This document shows positions 4,590 through 5,212 of a stretch of 5,212 bases of DNA, piece after piece. The position numbers were made by a program, and so were the translations under genes. The first letter of the stretch is position 1. Each line of letters starts with the position of its first letter. Origin of the DNA: Fimbriimonadaceae bacterium (GTDB taxonomy: Bacteria; Armatimonadota; Fimbriimonadia; Fimbriimonadales; Fimbriimonadaceae); NCBI GenBank assembly GCA_019454665.1, contig JACFNW010000186.1, positions 1 through 5,212 on the forward strand, written 5' to 3'. The notes beneath the pieces were generated by a model that saw only the letters and a program-made list of their open reading frames with translations, was not told the DNA's origin and did not search any database.

Positions 4590-5212
4590 CTAGCGCAAGA
4601 GATCCTGGTCCGGGCGGAAGAAGCAGGAGTACGAAGCGGTCGCGCCGGAGATGGTGCAGCCCCACATGGTCAGCGGGTTGCCCTGAGCGTCGATGTTCGC
4701 GAACGGCGTGCCGTAGTAGTCCCGGATGTACTCGGGGGCGAGGACGCCCTTCGGACCCACGCGGAAGAACTTCGCCGACGTGTCCGTGCGGCTGCTGTTC
4801 GTGCCGTTTCCGTACACCCAGCACTGGCCGCCCGTGCCCCAGAACCACGCCCAGCCCGATGACGAACCGCCCGAGTAGGGCGGCGCCGTCGGATTGAACC
4901 GGCATGGGATGTCGCCCACCGACCCCGCGAAGTCGCAGCGCAGGTTCGGGTTGCTGATCGCACGTCCTTCGCGACCCCGGTTGCCGTTGCCGCTCCAGAA
5001 CATGACCAGCTTCGAGGGCAACGCCACCTCGCTCGTGCTGAGCGTGTGCAACAGGCCGTTGTAGGTGAAGTGCTGCGTCGCGGGTGCGCGCCGCATGGCC
5101 CCGGCGAAGTCCGCCGCGTCCGCCGTGGAACGGACCTTGGTGAACCCGGTGCCGTCCAGAATGTCCCAGTTCTTCATGTAGGGCTGCATGGAGTTGGCCC
5201 AGTAGGTCTGGT
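4590..5212 (-). CDS. Prepilin-like secreted protein, copy 3 (5' end outside window)
   Basis: The frame is open from the window edge (first full codon Gln, [12 protein letters not shown]) to the TAG at 4592-4590, giving 206 residues. These align with residues 103-309 of copy 2, so about 102 N-terminal residues, including the expected prepilin leader and helix, lie outside. The first Met in this stretch (5189) is internal, since the matching Met in copy 2 is residue 110. Identity to copy 2 is high, with about 24 substitutions and one deleted residue. The four family cysteines are present (92, 103, 185, 196 in this fragment). An additional Cys130 occurs in GGQCWVYG, where copies 1 and 2 have Ala. 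The tail [14 protein letters not shown] equals that of copy 2. That the missing part carries a prepilin leader is inferred from the paralogs. Confidence 0.9.
   Translation of the reverse strand, partial: QTYWANSMQPYMKNWDILDGTGFTKVRSTADAADFAGAMRRAPATQHFTYNGLLHTLSTSEVALPSKLVMFWSGNGNRGREGRAISNPNLRCDFAGSVGDIPCRFNPTAPPYSGGSSSGWAWFWGTGGQCWVYGNGTNSSRTDTSAKFFRVGPKGVLAPEYIRDYYGTPFANIDAQGNPLTMWGCTISGATASYSCFFRPDQDLLR

Larger units (their letters stand above)
2201..5212 (-). repeat. Tandem array of three paralogous prepilin-like genes
   Basis: The three genes are direct repeats of about 930 bp, separated by spacers of 265 and 261 bp that do not resemble each other. Conservation extends to DNA: copies 1 and 2 share exact runs such as the 31 bases at 2995-3025, and copies 2 and 3 share a 37-base run (3984-4020 and 5172-5208). 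The array may continue beyond 5212. Confidence 0.9.

Noticed and set aside
2201..5212. CRISPR-like or mobile-element origin of the repeated region
   Set aside because: The repeats are whole protein-coding genes in frame. There are no short spaced repeats, transposase or terminal inverted repeats in view.

Overview
This is a 5.2-kb G+C-rich bacterial window in which every convincing gene lies on the minus strand, so transcription runs from high to low coordinates. The gene content is typical of environmental bacteria of the Armatimonadota/Planctomycetota kind. There are prepilin-like proteins with an N-terminus of the [33 protein letters not shown] style, and a secreted Planctomycete-type cytochrome c domain protein. 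Armatimonadota (Fimbriimonas-like) is my best guess from the prepilin N-termini. It is an inference, not a demonstrated placement.

Right part (2201-5212): a tandem array of three paralogous genes for about 310-residue secreted proteins. Each complete copy begins with a type IV prepilin/pseudopilin leader and helix and ends in the same four-cysteine, [13 protein letters not shown] tail. Copy 3 (4590-5212) is cut by the window edge and lacks its N-terminal third. Copy 2 (3399-4328) and copy 1 (2201-3133) are complete. Each is followed by one or two hairpins. Copies 1 and 2 each have their own promoter-like sequence, a roughly 110-nt leader and a GGAGG ribosome-binding site 11 nt before the ATG. 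They therefore look like separately expressed units rather than one operon. Protein identity is high (copies 2 and 3 differ at about 24 of 206 positions), with the differences clustered in short patches.

Middle (630-2109): a compact three-gene operon. Two adjacent ClpS-like N-degron adaptor paralogs (1819-2109 and about 1535-1816) are followed, through a TGATG stop/start overlap, by a 301-residue exported protein I do not recognise. Both ClpS-like proteins keep the family fold pattern but depart from the classical substrate-binding residues.

Left part (1-544): after a hairpin plus T6 terminator, a GTG-initiated gene runs off the window. It encodes the N-terminal 181 residues of a PSCyt1/PSCyt2 (DUF1549) protein with a signal peptide and a CxxCH haem-binding site. 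It is easy to miss because it has no ATG start and no stop within the window.

No tRNA, rRNA, CRISPR array, transposase or integrase was seen. Long open frames on the plus strand are shadows of the minus-strand genes.
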